A DNA stretch of 46,609 bases from Planctomycetota bacterium (GTDB lineage Bacteria; Planctomycetota; UBA1135; UBA2386): the NCBI GenBank assembly GCA_027621295.1, contig JAQCBR010000017.1, positions 1-46,609 of the forward strand. The letters run 5' to 3'. Within the stretch, counting starts at the first letter, position 1, and each line of letters starts with the position of its first letter. The position numbers and the translations under genes were made by a program. Of the stretch, positions 24,061 to 35,859 are shown one piece after another. Under the pieces are notes generated by a model. That model saw only the letters and a list, made by a program, of their open reading frames with translations. It searched no databases and was not told the DNA's origin.

Positions 24061-25500
24061 TCAGGCGAGCAGGTCGTGGACCACGCGGCCGTGCACGTCG
24101 GTGAGCCGGTAGTCCCGGCCCTGGTGGCGGAACGTCAGCTGCTCGTGGTCGAGGCCGAGGCAGTGGAGGATCGTCGCCTGCAGGTCGTGGACGTGGACCG
24201 GATCGCGGGTCACGTGGAAGCCGAGTTCGTCGGTCTCGCCGTACGTCAGCCCCTTCCGGATCCCGCCGCCGCAGAGCCACATCGTGTAGGCGTTCGGGTG
24301 GTGGTCGCGGCCCTGGGATCGGCCGAGCACGGCGCTGGCCTCGACCATCGGCGTCCGCCCGAACTCACCGCCCCAGACGACGAGCGTCGAGTCGAGCATG
24401 CCGCGGCGCTTCAGGTCGGCGACGAGGGCTGCTGCGCCCTGGTCGGTCTTCGCGCAGTTGTTGCGGACGTTCTGGGCGACCTGGGAGTGGGCGTCCCAGC
24501 CCTCGTGGTAGATCGAGACGAAGCGCACACCGCGCTCGACGAGGCGACGCGCGATCAGGCACGCGCGTGCGAAGCTCGCCTCCTCCGGCTTGCAGCCGTA
24601 GAGGTCGAGCGTCTCCTGGGTCTCCGACGCGAGGTCCATCAGCTCGGGTGCCGAGGTCTGGAGCCGGTGCGCCATCTCGTAGGACGCGATCCGGGTCGCG
24701 ATCGAGGGGTCGCCCTCGAGGTCGAGCCGGCGCTGGTTCATGCGCCGCAGGAGCCCGAGCGTGTCCGCCTCGAGCTCGGCGTCCGAGCCGGGAGGCGGCG
24801 CGACGTCGAGGATCGGTGCGCCCGCGTTGCGGAAGCGTGTGCCCGTGTGCACGCCCGGGAGGAAGCCGCTCGACCAGTTCGCCGAGCCGCCGCTGATCCC
24901 GCTGCCGGTGCTCATCACGACGAACGCAGGCAGCTCGTCACTCTCGCTGCCGAGTCCGTAGGTCACCCAGGACCCGAGGCTCGGTCGGCCGGGCTGCCCG
25001 AAACCGCAGTTCATGAACAGCTGCGCCGGCGCGTGGTTGAACTGGTCGGTGCGGCAGCTCTTGACGATCGTGATGTCGTCGACGACGCGCGCGAGGTGCG
25101 GCAGGACCTCGGAGAGCTCCGCGCCCGACTCGCCGTGGCGTGCGAACTTGAACTGCGGGCCGAGCACCGCTGCGTCGGTGCGGATGAACGCGTAGCGCTG
25201 GTCGCCGATCACGTCGGGGGGGATCGGCTTGCCCTCGATCGCGGCGAGCTTCGGCTTGTGCTCGAACATCTCGAGCTGGCTCGGCGCGCCGGCCATGAAC
25301 AGCTGGATCACCGCCTGGGCGCGCGCGCGGAAGTGCGGCGCGCGGGGCGGCAGCACGCGGTCGTCCCGAGCCGAGGCGGCGCGCGCCGACCGGTCGGCGA
25401 GGAGGCCAGCGAGCGCGATCTTGCCGACGCCCACGCCGCAGTCGGCGAAGAAGTGACGGCGCGTGACGCTGCGCAGATGGTCCGAGTGGGGTCTGTTCAT
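24061..25500 (-). CDS. DUF1501 protein (sulfatase-fold, exported)
   Basis: A 479-residue DUF1501 protein. TRRHFF (13-18) followed by a hydrophobic stretch is a twin-arginine-like leader. The rest follows the family: VIQLFMAGAPSQLEMFEHKP, FNHAPAQLFMNCG, LPAFVVMSTGSGISGGSANW, DAHSQVAQN, VVWGGEFGRTPM and GRDHHPNAYTMWLCGGG. The fold is related to alkaline phosphatase/sulfatase but the true activity of DUF1501 proteins is not known. The start overlaps the stop of the upstream PSD1 gene (ATGA), the standard planctomycete two-gene unit, so the two proteins probably act together on an extracellular substrate. Confidence 0.92.
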   Translation of the reverse strand: MNRPHSDHLRSVTRRHFFADCGVGVGKIALAGLLADRSARAASARDDRVLPPRAPHFRARAQAVIQLFMAGAPSQLEMFEHKPKLAAIEGKPIPPDVIGDQRYAFIRTDAAVLGPQFKFARHGESGAELSEVLPHLARVVDDITIVKSCRTDQFNHAPAQLFMNCGFGQPGRPSLGSWVTYGLGSESDELPAFVVMSTGSGISGGSANWSSGFLPGVHTGTRFRNAGAPILDVAPPPGSDAELEADTLGLLRRMNQRRLDLEGDPSIATRIASYEMAHRLQTSAPELMDLASETQETLDLYGCKPEEASFARACLIARRLVERGVRFVSIYHEGWDAHSQVAQNVRNNCAKTDQGAAALVADLKRRGMLDSTLVVWGGEFGRTPMVEASAVLGRSQGRDHHPNAYTMWLCGGGIRKGLTYGETDELGFHVTRDPVHVHDLQATILHCLGLDHEQLTFRHQGRDYRLTDVHGRVVHDLLA

Positions 25501-28500
25501 CGCTTGACGATCGCCTCGTCCAGATTCATCACCGCGCGGGCGACCAGGGTCCAGGCCGCATCCTCGGGGGCGTTCTCGCTGTGCTGACCCGCGAGCTTCG
25601 CGGCATCGAGCGTGCCGGCGGCGAGACGGGCTCGCTGCTGCTGGAGGAACGCCGACAGGTCCGCCAGCTCTTCGGGCTCGAACTCGCGCGACAGCACGCG
25701 GACGCCGAGCTGCTGCAGCCTCGACGTGTCGTCGTCATGCTCCGCCTGGACACGTCTGCCGAGCGCCTGGGCGATCTCGACCAGCATCGGGTCGTTCAGG
25801 AGCGTCAGCGCCTGGAGCGGCGAGTCCGACCGATCGCGACGCGCGACGCAGGTCTCGCCCGACGGACCGTCGAACGTCTGGAACATCGCGAACGGCGCGG
25901 TCCGCTTCTGGAACGTGTAGATGCTGCGCCGGTAGCGGTCCTCGCCCTGGCTCGCGTTCCAGCGCGGGCTGCCGAACGCGATCTCGGTGACGCCATCCGG
26001 CTGCGGCGGCCGGACTCCAGGTCCGAACATCTTGTCGGACAGCAGCGACGCGGCCCGCAGCATCGAGTCGCGGATCTGTTCGGCCTCGAGGCGGACGCGC
26101 GGGCCGCGAGACAGCAGCACGTTGTCCGGGTCGACGGCCTCCAGGGTGGGACTCGTGGCCGAGTCCTGGCGGTAGGTCGCGCTCGTGACGATCAGCCGGT
26201 GCAGCTTCTTCTGGGACCAGTCGAGGTCGTCGACGAACGCTCTGGCCAGCCAGTCGAGGAGCTCCGGATGGCTCGGGTTCGATCCCTGCAGCCCGAAGTC
26301 GTCGAGCGTCTCCACGATCCCCCGACCGAAGAACGCGGCCCAGTGGCGGTTGACCGCGACGCGCGCCGTCAGCGGGTGGTCGGGCGACACCAGCCAGCGG
26401 GCGAGGGCCATCCGATCGGCTGGCCGGTCCCCGGGTAGCTGCGGCAGCACGGCCGGCACGCCCGGGTCGACGGCCTCGCGCGGCTGCGCGAACTCCCCGC
26501 GGTGGTGACGGTGCGTGGTGCGACGGTTGTCGGCGGGGCGCTCCCGCATGACGAGCGTCGTCGTGCCGGCCCGCAGCTGGTTCTCGAGCTGCCGGATTCG
26601 CTGCACGCGGTCGGACAGCTCGGACGCGGTCGCGAGGAATCGCCTCTCGACCAGGCGCTGGGCGTCGTCACTCCGCTGCGCTCGCGGCACGGCCAGCGCG
26701 GCCTCCTCGGCGTGCGAGTGCCCGCGCGCTTCGGCGCCCTCCGCGTCGGTGACCGCGAGGCGGAAGCAGCCGAGCCCGCACGCGTAGTGCCGCTCGAAGC
26801 GCATCGTCACGGTGATCGGCGCTCCGGCCGGGACTTCGTGCGCGAGCTCGAACACCGCGGCGTGCGCCCGACCCTGCTCGCCGTTCGTGCTCCAGCCGCT
26901 CGACATCTCGCCGTCGATCGCGTTCGCGGCTCCGGCGCGCTTCTGGCTCGCGAACGGTGAGCCTGCGAACGAGTCGGTGGCCTGGTCGATGGCCAACTGC
27001 TCGCCGTTCGAGGTCACCTCGAACTCCGACAGGAAGAAGTCGCCCTTGGGACCCTCGTAGTCGCAGAGGCCGGGACCGTGTGCGGGGAGCGCTTCGTCCG
27101 GCAGGACCTCGAGGCGGATCGCGCGGACGGGCTGGTCCCCGGCCGGGAGCTCCAGCGTGTAGACATCGCTCTTCGTCGCGTCGCCGCTCGCGAAGATCGA
27201 TCCGTCGTCACGCGGGCGGAGGTGGGGCAGCGTCGTATTCCAGGCCTGCGGCTCGACGATCCGCCACCGGATCGCGCGTGCGGACTCCTCGCGCTCCCAG
27301 GCCGCGAACCTCTCGGCCACGGGAGGCACGGCGTTCCCATCCTTGTCCGACGCGGGCCACTCGCTCGGCAGTCCAGCCCAGGCGGCTTCGATCTGGGCCT
27401 CGATGCGCGCCTGCTTCTGGAGCTGGGCGTCGTCGGGGATCGTCCACTCGGGCTCGTCGCAGTTGTCGAGGAGGCCCATCAGCGCGAAGTACTCGCGGTG
27501 CGTGATCGGATCGAACTTGTGCGTGTGGCACTGCGCGCATCCGACCGTCAGGCCGAGCCAGGTCGCGCCGGTGGTCGCGACACGGTCCACCATTGCGAGA
27601 TAGCGGAACTCGAGCGGATCGATGCCGCCCTCCTCGTTGCGCATCGTGTTGCGGTGGAAGCCGGTGGCGATGACGTCGTCGATCGTCGGCTCCGGCAGCA
27701 TGTCGCCCGCGAGCTGCCTCACGGTGAACTCGTCGAAGGGCACGTCCTCGTTGAGCGCGCGGATCACCGCGTCGCGGTAGGGCCACATCGAACGCGGGCG
27801 GTCCTTCTCGTAGCCGTTGGTGTCGGCGTAGCGCGCGAGGTCCAACCAGCGTCGCGCCTGCCTCTCGCCGTAGCGAGGGCTCGCGAGCAGCCGGTCGACG
27901 AGGCGTTCGTAGGCGTCGTCGCCCGTGTCCTCGACGAACGCGCGGAGTTCGTCGGGAGTCGGTGGCAGTCCGATCAGATCCAGGTGGACCCGCCGGCACA
28001 GCGTCTCGCGGTCCGCCTCCGGGCTCGGGGCGAGCCCCTCGGCGTCGAGGCGCGCGCGGACGAACGCGTCGATCGGATGTGTCTCTCCGTTGCCGGGCAC
28101 GGGTGGACGGAGCGGGGCGACGAACGACCAGTGCGGCCGATACTCGGCGCCCGCGGCGATCCATCGCTCGAGGACGAGTCGCTCGTGTTCGCTCAGCTTC
28201 GCGTGCTCGCCGGGAGGCGGCATCACCGTCTCCGGATCGTCGCTGCTGATACGTGCCAGCAGTTCGCTGTCCGCCGGTTGCCCGGGAACGATCGCGCGCC
28301 GTCCGCTCGCGAGGACGCCCGTTGCGCCCTCTCGTTCGTCGAGCCGGAGCCCCGCCTTCCGGGCATCGGCGTCGGGTCCGTGGCACGCGAAGCACCGGTC
28401 AGCGAGGATCGGTCGGACTTCACGGGTGAAGTCGGGTTCCTGCGCCTGCTGCGGCAGGGCGAGGACGATGGGCACGGCGAGGAAGACGAGCATGGGACGG

Positions 28501-28511
28501 CGGCTCGCCAT
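25497..28511 (-). CDS. PSD1 and planctomycete cytochrome c domain protein (DUF1549/DUF1553)
   Basis: A 1004-residue exported protein. After a leader (about 1-22) comes the planctomycete cytochrome c domain with haem site CFACH (40-44) and likely axial Met in TVMPPPGEH (about 97). DUF1549 spans about 145-350 and contains a second CxxCH, CAQCHTHKFDPIT (325-329). A central beta-rich region (about 420-600) looks like a carbohydrate-binding insertion, and DUF1553 occupies about 700-960 (HPLTARVAVNRHWAAFFGRG, DSMLRAASLL). The function is unknown but linked to extracellular degradation. It is translationally coupled to DUF1501. Confidence 0.94.
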   Translation of the reverse strand: MASRRPMLVFLAVPIVLALPQQAQEPDFTREVRPILADRCFACHGPDADARKAGLRLDEREGATGVLASGRRAIVPGQPADSELLARISSDDPETVMPPPGEHAKLSEHERLVLERWIAAGAEYRPHWSFVAPLRPPVPGNGETHPIDAFVRARLDAEGLAPSPEADRETLCRRVHLDLIGLPPTPDELRAFVEDTGDDAYERLVDRLLASPRYGERQARRWLDLARYADTNGYEKDRPRSMWPYRDAVIRALNEDVPFDEFTVRQLAGDMLPEPTIDDVIATGFHRNTMRNEEGGIDPLEFRYLAMVDRVATTGATWLGLTVGCAQCHTHKFDPITHREYFALMGLLDNCDEPEWTIPDDAQLQKQARIEAQIEAAWAGLPSEWPASDKDGNAVPPVAERFAAWEREESARAIRWRIVEPQAWNTTLPHLRPRDDGSIFASGDATKSDVYTLELPAGDQPVRAIRLEVLPDEALPAHGPGLCDYEGPKGDFFLSEFEVTSNGEQLAIDQATDSFAGSPFASQKRAGAANAIDGEMSSGWSTNGEQGRAHAAVFELAHEVPAGAPITVTMRFERHYACGLGCFRLAVTDAEGAEARGHSHAEEAALAVPRAQRSDDAQRLVERRFLATASELSDRVQRIRQLENQLRAGTTTLVMRERPADNRRTTHRHHRGEFAQPREAVDPGVPAVLPQLPGDRPADRMALARWLVSPDHPLTARVAVNRHWAAFFGRGIVETLDDFGLQGSNPSHPELLDWLARAFVDDLDWSQKKLHRLIVTSATYRQDSATSPTLEAVDPDNVLLSRGPRVRLEAEQIRDSMLRAASLLSDKMFGPGVRPPQPDGVTEIAFGSPRWNASQGEDRYRRSIYTFQKRTAPFAMFQTFDGPSGETCVARRDRSDSPLQALTLLNDPMLVEIAQALGRRVQAEHDDDTSRLQQLGVRVLSREFEPEELADLSAFLQQQRARLAAGTLDAAKLAGQHSENAPEDAAWTLVARAVMNLDEAIVKR

Positions 28512-28592
28512 TCTTCACGCGCCCCGCCGCTTGGCCACCCGCTGGAGTCCGAAACGGCGAGGGTCGGTGTCGTCCACACGCCGGTAACGAGA

Positions 28593-28617
28593 ACGGGGCG
28601 GCTCGAGGCCGCCCCGT
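28593..28617 (-). terminator. intrinsic terminator of the secreted-protein gene
   Basis: A perfect 10-bp stem (ACGGGGCGGC, 28593-28602, with GCCGCCCCGT, 28608-28617, 5-nt loop) lies 38 nt beyond the stop of the gene ending at 28655. On that strand it is followed by TTCTCGTT, a short T-rich tail. It separates this gene from the PSD1 operon, which begins 81 nt further on. Confidence 0.7.
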
Positions 28618-28654
28618 CACGGCGCGCCCAGGTCGGGCGCAACCCACGCTCGGA

Positions 28655-29707
28655 TCACTGGCCGTAGGCGACCTGGACCGCGTTCGTGAACGTGGTCAGG
28701 AACGGCTGCGTGACGTCGAGGAAGCCCGACTGCCACACGAGGTCGAGGACCGTCGCGGTGCCCGGGAACGACAGGCTCGAGCGGCCGTCGAGGTCGGAGC
28801 TGAGGGGGACGCTGAAGATCAGGCCGGTGCCCGAGACGAGGTTGCCGCCCAGGATCGGGAAGTCCGGCAGGCCGGGGAACGACACCAGCAGCGCGCCCGG
28901 GGCCGCGGCCGGCGCGCCCGACGTGTAGTAGGTGCTCGTCTGGCCGACCAGCAGGCCGGTGCCGGCCATCTCGGCGATCGCCGTGCCCGGGCCCTGCGAG
29001 CCGAGGTTCTGCTGCTGGACGCCAGCGCGCATCCAGAAGGTCACCGTGCTGCCCTGGTCGAACTTGACGAACGAGTTCGGCTGGTTGCGCGCGTTGAACG
29101 TCGTCAGGCGGCACCAGCGGGTCGGCGCGCCGTCGACGAACTGCAGGTCGACGCGGTAGGACGCGGAGCGCGAGGCGGAGAAGTTGTCGACGCCCGCCGT
29201 GCCGCCGGCGACGACGTTGCTCGACGTCGAGCCGGAGAAGCCCGGCTCCTGGAACATGACCTCGTCACCTTCGTTGTAGCCGCTGAACGTGCCGAAGTTC
29301 ACGGTCGTCGGACCGCTCGCCGGGTCCTGGTACTGGTTGGTCACGTCGTCGATCCACAGCGTGATCGGGCCGGTGTAGCCACCGCTGTTCAGGATGCGGA
29401 TGTGTTCGAGCGTGCCGTGCGTGCCTTCGAGGACACCGTTGGCCGTCGAGCCGGCGAACGCGGAGATCGGGTCGTTGCCGAGGTCGAACGTGAACTGCTG
29501 CCACGTCCCGTCCATCGTCAGCGTCTGCGCATCGCGGTTGACCCACTCGATGCCGCCGGTCGTGCCGCCGTTGTCACCGGGCGTCGTAAAGGGAACGCCC
29601 GCGAAGCCGGTCTCGCGTAGGCCGATCGAGATCGAGAAGGTCGGGGCCTGGGCGGTCGCCGTCGCGGCGATGCCGAGCGCGACGAGCGCGGTGGTGAGGT
29701 TCTTCAT
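28655..29707 (-). CDS. secreted beta-rich protein with shared C-terminal module, unknown function
   Basis: A 350-residue exported protein. The ATG at 29707 gives a Sec leader (MKNLTTALVALGIAATATAQ). The first half (about 25-230) is rich in beta strands with a carbohydrate-binding-like flavour (GTWQQFTFDLGNDPISAF, HIRILNSGGYTGPITLWID). The last 110 residues are a Gly/Pro/Ser-rich module ending FTNAVQVAYGQ that resembles the C-terminus of the PhoX-like protein at 6642-8534. I recognise no enzyme motif. It may be a surface-attached or matrix protein. A hairpin terminator follows. Confidence 0.75.
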   Translation of the reverse strand: MKNLTTALVALGIAATATAQAPTFSISIGLRETGFAGVPFTTPGDNGGTTGGIEWVNRDAQTLTMDGTWQQFTFDLGNDPISAFAGSTANGVLEGTHGTLEHIRILNSGGYTGPITLWIDDVTNQYQDPASGPTTVNFGTFSGYNEGDEVMFQEPGFSGSTSSNVVAGGTAGVDNFSASRSASYRVDLQFVDGAPTRWCRLTTFNARNQPNSFVKFDQGSTVTFWMRAGVQQQNLGSQGPGTAIAEMAGTGLLVGQTSTYYTSGAPAAAPGALLVSFPGLPDFPILGGNLVSGTGLIFSVPLSSDLDGRSSLSFPGTATVLDLVWQSGFLDVTQPFLTTFTNAVQVAYGQ

Positions 29708-30050
29708 GGACTGTGCGCGGTGAGAATGAGACTGCAGTGTGCGGTCGGTCGTCGTGCCCGACACCGACGGTTTGGAGCGCCGGAAGTCTAGCCCGCCTCG
29801 TTCGGACCGGCAGGGGGCCGAAGCCTTGCAACCGGGGCTTCGATCCCGCGATGCGCCGGATCGAAAGAGCCACCCATGGCGTGGGGGCCACGGGTCGCCG
29901 ATCCGCGCTCGTTCTGCGTCCACAGCCGTGCTGCCCAGGACGATCTGGGGGGGAAAGCCGCTGCCCGACAACGCGTTCCGCGCGGTCGGGGCCGTCGCGG
30001 CTGCACGGCTGCCTGCATCCAGGCTCCCGCCGCGAGCGATCCCGACGGCC
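29708..30050. other. 343-nt divergent intergenic region, no gene seen
   Basis: This stretch lies between the secreted-protein gene and the SDR-DUF2867 gene. I saw no RNA gene, no strong inverted repeat and no convincing promoter. It is open in the plus frame of the next gene, but the residues it would add are Arg/Pro/Ala-rich and unlike a protein N-terminus, so it is treated as non-coding. One G7 run occurs near 29947. Confidence 0.5.
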
Positions 30051-31544
30051 GTGTCCGACGCGATCCATCCCCCGGGGCCCGCCCGCCCTCGTCACATTCT
30101 TGTGACAGGTGCGACCGGCTACGTCGGGGGTCGACTGGTTCCGAGGCTCCTCGAAGCCGGGTTCTCGGTCCGGTGCGTGGTCCGGGAGCCGCGGAAGCTC
30201 GAGGACAGGCCGTGGCGCGGGGACCCCCGCGTCGAGGTCATCCAGTGTCGGCTCTCCGACGCCGAGCGCCTCGACAGCGCGATGTCCGGATGCGAGGCCG
30301 CCTTCTACCTCGTGCACTCGATGATCGCGCAGGGCTCCGCCTACCGCGCGCGCGACAGGGAGCTCGCGGAGGCGTTCGCGAGCGCGGCTGCGCGCGCTGG
30401 AGTCGCCCGCATCGTCTACCTGGGCGGGCTCGGTGAGCTCGGCGACGATCTGAGCGAACACCTCGCATCCCGACGTGAGGTCGAGCAGGTGCTCGCATCC
30501 CAGGGCGTTCCGGTCACGACGCTGCGCGCGGCGATGATCATCGGGTCCGGCTCGGCATCGTTCGAGATCCTCCGCTACCTCGTCGAGCACCTGCCGGTGA
30601 TGGTCACGCCGAGGTGGGTGAGGACGCAGTCCCAGCCGATCGCGATCCGAAACGTCATCCACTACCTCGTCGCCTGCCTCGACACGCCCGAGACCGAGGG
30701 CCGAACGCTCGACATCGGTGGCCCCGAAGTCGTCTCCTACCGGGAGCTGATGCGGACGATGGCTGCGGCGCGCGGGATGCTTCCCCGCGTCGTGCTGCCC
30801 GTCCCGGTCCTGACGCCGCGGCTCAGCTCCCTGTGGATCCATCTGGTGACGCCGGTTCCGCACTCGATCGCGCGGCCGCTCGCCGAGGGGCTCCGCAACC
30901 GCACGGTCTGCCGCGACGACCTCGCGCACCGGCTGATGCCCCAGCGCCTTCTGTCGATGCGGGAGGCGATCGACGCGGCGCTCGGCAAGCAGCTCGGCTC
31001 GGACGTGGAGACGGCGTGGACGGACGCAGGCGCCATGCCTGGCGATCCCGACTGGGCCGGCGGAACGGTGTACGAGGACCGGCACGAAGTCGAGGTCGCC
31101 GCCTCCCGCTCTTCGACTTACCGCGCGGTCCTCGGCGTCGGCGGCGACAACGGCTGGTACGGCGGCAACTGGCTCTGGCGAGCCCGCGGAATCCTCGACA
31201 AGCTCTTCGGAGGACCGGGACTGCGGCGCGGCAGGCGCGACCCGAGGCGCGTCGTCGTCGGGGATGCGCTCGACTTCTGGCGGGTGGTCGATGTGGTGCC
31301 GGGCCAGTCCCTCGTTCTCCGCGCCGAGATGAAGCTCCCGGGCACGGCCCTGCTGCGGCTGGACGTCTCGGGTTCGCAGGAGGCCGGCGACGATCGCTCG
31401 CGGCTCACGGTGACCGCGCTGTTCAAGCCGCGCGGACTGCTCGGGATCGCCTACTGGTACTCGGTCCTGCCGCTCCACGTGATCGTGTTCCGAGGGCTGC
31501 TGAACGGCCTGCGAGCCGCTGCAGAGACGACGCCGGTCCGATAG
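30051..31544 (+). CDS. atypical SDR NAD(P)-binding domain fused to DUF2867
   Basis: A 497-residue two-domain protein. Residues about 14-300 are an NmrA/NDUFA9-like atypical short-chain dehydrogenase with the nucleotide loop LVTGATGYVGGRLV (TGxxGxxG), the acidic-to-basic VVREPRKL segment and FYLVHSM. The C-terminal part (about 340-490) is DUF2867: VYEDRHEVEVAASRS, GWYGGNWLWRARGILDKLFGG, FWRVVDVVPGQSLVLRAEMKL and YWYSVLPLHVIVFRGL. This SDR-DUF2867 order is a known architecture. A role in cell-envelope or quinone-related redox chemistry is possible. The GTG at 30051 puts the nucleotide loop at the usual distance from the N-terminus. Confidence 0.87.
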   Translation: MSDAIHPPGPARPRHILVTGATGYVGGRLVPRLLEAGFSVRCVVREPRKLEDRPWRGDPRVEVIQCRLSDAERLDSAMSGCEAAFYLVHSMIAQGSAYRARDRELAEAFASAAARAGVARIVYLGGLGELGDDLSEHLASRREVEQVLASQGVPVTTLRAAMIIGSGSASFEILRYLVEHLPVMVTPRWVRTQSQPIAIRNVIHYLVACLDTPETEGRTLDIGGPEVVSYRELMRTMAAARGMLPRVVLPVPVLTPRLSSLWIHLVTPVPHSIARPLAEGLRNRTVCRDDLAHRLMPQRLLSMREAIDAALGKQLGSDVETAWTDAGAMPGDPDWAGGTVYEDRHEVEVAASRSSTYRAVLGVGGDNGWYGGNWLWRARGILDKLFGGPGLRRGRRDPRRVVVGDALDFWRVVDVVPGQSLVLRAEMKLPGTALLRLDVSGSQEAGDDRSRLTVTALFKPRGLLGIAYWYSVLPLHVIVFRGLLNGLRAAAETTPVR

Positions 31545-31553
31545 CGTGCGCGG

Positions 31554-32510
31554 ATGCGCAGGCTCGCCGTTCCGGCTCTCTCCCTCTCTCTGCTCCTCGG
31601 TGCGTGCGGAGTCGTGCAGCCGGAACCCGTCGGACACACGGTCCTGGTCCAGGGCAAAGGCAGGTTGGTCCGGCACGCGCCTGACGGTGGAACCGTCGCC
31701 GTGGACTGGGGTGGGATCCACGACATCCACGTGCTCGAGGACGGACACGTGATGGCCCAACGTGGGCGCAGCGAAGTCTGCGAGATCGACCTCGCGACCG
31801 GCGAAGTCGTTTGGTCCTACGACTCGGCGAAGCAGGGCGGCAACGAAGGCCGACCGGTCGAGGTCCACGCGTTCCAGCCACTCCCGGAAGGGCGGCTGAT
31901 GATCGCGGAGAGCGGTCCTGGCCGGATCATCGAGATCGATCGGGCGACCGGGGAGATCGTCCACCAGTTCGCGCTCGAGCTCGACCGTCCGCACCCGCAC
32001 ACGGACACGAGGCTCGTGCGCAAGCTCGCCGACGGGCACTACCTCGTCTGCCACGAGGGGGACGGCAAGGTCCGCGAGTACGACGCCGACGGTCGCGTCG
32101 TCTGGAGCTATGCGGTGCCGATGTTCGGCCGTGAGGCCAAGGGCGGCCACGGACCCGAGGCGTTCGGCAACAAGTGCTTCTCGGCCGTGCGGCTCCCGTC
32201 GGGGAACACGCTGATCGGGACCGGCAACGGGCACAGCGTTCTCGAGGTGACGCCCGGTCGCGAGATCGTGTGGAGCCTGACGCAGGACGAGCTGCCCGGG
32301 ATTCGACTGGCGTGGGTGACCACGCTCGAAGTCCTGCCGAACGGCCACTACGTGATCGGCAACTGCCACGCTGGCCCCGGCCAGCCGCTGCTGGTCGAGA
32401 TCGACCCGGCGACCAAGGAAGTCGTATGGGCCTTCGACGAGTTCGAGACCTACGGCAACTCGGTCTCCAACACGCTTCTCCTCGACGTGCGCGGCAAGTC
32501 GCTGCGCTGA
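31554..32510 (+). CDS. PQQ-like beta-propeller lipoprotein
   Basis: A 318-residue lipoprotein. The leader MRRLAVPALSLSLLLGAC ends in a lipobox (LGAC, Cys18). The mature part repeats a W-containing blade motif: GEVVWSYDS, GRVVWSYAVP, GREIVWSLTQ and KEVVWAFDEF, about every 60-70 residues, with GNTLIGTGNGHSVLEVTPG between. This is typical of PQQ-like and arylsulfotransferase-like propellers. No active-site set of a known enzyme is evident, so a binding or scaffolding role in the periplasm is as likely as catalysis. It follows the SDR-DUF2867 gene by 9 nt, so the two probably form a transcription unit. Confidence 0.82.
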   Translation: MRRLAVPALSLSLLLGACGVVQPEPVGHTVLVQGKGRLVRHAPDGGTVAVDWGGIHDIHVLEDGHVMAQRGRSEVCEIDLATGEVVWSYDSAKQGGNEGRPVEVHAFQPLPEGRLMIAESGPGRIIEIDRATGEIVHQFALELDRPHPHTDTRLVRKLADGHYLVCHEGDGKVREYDADGRVVWSYAVPMFGREAKGGHGPEAFGNKCFSAVRLPSGNTLIGTGNGHSVLEVTPGREIVWSLTQDELPGIRLAWVTTLEVLPNGHYVIGNCHAGPGQPLLVEIDPATKEVVWAFDEFETYGNSVSNTLLLDVRGKSLR

Positions 32511-32523
32511 ACCGACGGCGCCG

Positions 32524-33498
32524 TCACGAGCGACGGACGCTGACGAACTTGTCCGCAGACAGCGTCTGCTCCCCGTCCCATCGATAGGCGACGAGCTGTC
32601 CGTTCGGTTTTCCCACGCTGTAGTCGACGCACGCGATGTTGGGCGCCAGGGGTGCCGGGGTGCCACCGAGCCAGTAGTGCCCCAGCACGAGCGGGCACGC
32701 GTCGTGGGAGTACTCGACCAGGTGGTCGCCCTCGATCGGGTCGTCGGGGATGTGCGTGACCGCGGACTCGGGCCCCATGAATGCGCTGCGGAAGGTCTTG
32801 GCTCCGCCGTCCCACCAGCGGACCCGCATCCGGTGCCGGCGGTTGTTCTCGCGGTCGCGGTACGCGTGGCCGCGCGGGAGCGCGACCTCCTTGCCCTTGA
32901 GCAGGGTCTCGATCGCGTCGAACTCCCAGGTGCCCCTGCGGCCCGACTCCATGAGCAGCGCGTCGCCGAGCAGGTTGGAGCCGCCCTGCAGCTCCTCGAT
33001 CCGACGCATGGACGCGGGGTCCCAGCATGCGTGCACGACGCGGAGCGTGCCCATGTCGAGCCAGAGCGGGAGCGTGCGGAACCAGTCGACGGCGTCACGC
33101 CACGCGGCCGCGTCGTCCTGGTAGGCGTCCAGGAACGCCTGGTGCTGGCGCGTCGTCCGGACGTTGCGCGGCCTGACGTGGCCGCCGAAGCCGTCCGGCG
33201 TGAAGTAGGCGACCGCGTTGTATTCGTGGTTGCCCATCACGCTGAGCGCGTCGCCGGCCTCGACCATCGCGCGTGCCAGCGTCACCACTTCGCGCTGCCA
33301 TGGGCCGCGGTCGACGAAGTCGCCGAGGAAGATCACCCGCCGCTCGGGGTGGCGATAGCCGTCGCCGTGCGGTGCGTAGCCCATGCGTTCGAGCAGGGCC
33401 CGCAGCTCGGGGAGCCGTCCGTGGACGTCGCCGATCAGGTCGAAGCGATCGGCGGTGGACCCGGGCGCGCGGTCCGATGCAGGCTCCACCGCGCGCAT
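32524..33498 (-). CDS. calcineurin-like metallophosphoesterase
   Basis: A 324-residue cytosolic metallophosphoesterase with the full metal-binding set: GDVHG (23-27), GDFVDRG (59-65) and GNHE (89-92), then a late VVHACWD and LGHYW carrying further histidines. It resembles the PrpE/ApaH-like group of serine/threonine or dinucleoside-polyphosphate phosphatases; the substrate is not determinable here. It lies 5 nt downstream of the isocitrate dehydrogenase gene on the same strand, so the two are probably co-transcribed. Confidence 0.88.
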   Translation of the reverse strand: MRAVEPASDRAPGSTADRFDLIGDVHGRLPELRALLERMGYAPHGDGYRHPERRVIFLGDFVDRGPWQREVVTLARAMVEAGDALSVMGNHEYNAVAYFTPDGFGGHVRPRNVRTTRQHQAFLDAYQDDAAAWRDAVDWFRTLPLWLDMGTLRVVHACWDPASMRRIEELQGGSNLLGDALLMESGRRGTWEFDAIETLLKGKEVALPRGHAYRDRENNRRHRMRVRWWDGGAKTFRSAFMGPESAVTHIPDDPIEGDHLVEYSHDACPLVLGHYWLGGTPAPLAPNIACVDYSVGKPNGQLVAYRWDGEQTLSADKFVSVRRS

Positions 33499-33503
33499 CC
33501 TGC

Positions 33504-35783
<2,280 letters not shown>

Positions 35784-35859
35784 TTAGCGCTGCCCGCGGC
35801 CCGAGTGGAGCCGCATCCCGCACGGTCGCGAGCTCCGCGCGCTCGGCCGGCACGTCTCG

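Noticed and set aside
29836-29865. T-arm-like sequence (CGGGG..TTCGAT..CCC) hinting at a tRNA
   Set aside because: Only three pairs form in the arm, and no anticodon or acceptor stem can be drawn around it.
29574-33098. A frame of over 1100 codons on the minus strand spanning several genes
   Set aside because: It overlaps four well-supported genes on both strands and translates to a biased Arg/Ala/Asp composition with no domain.
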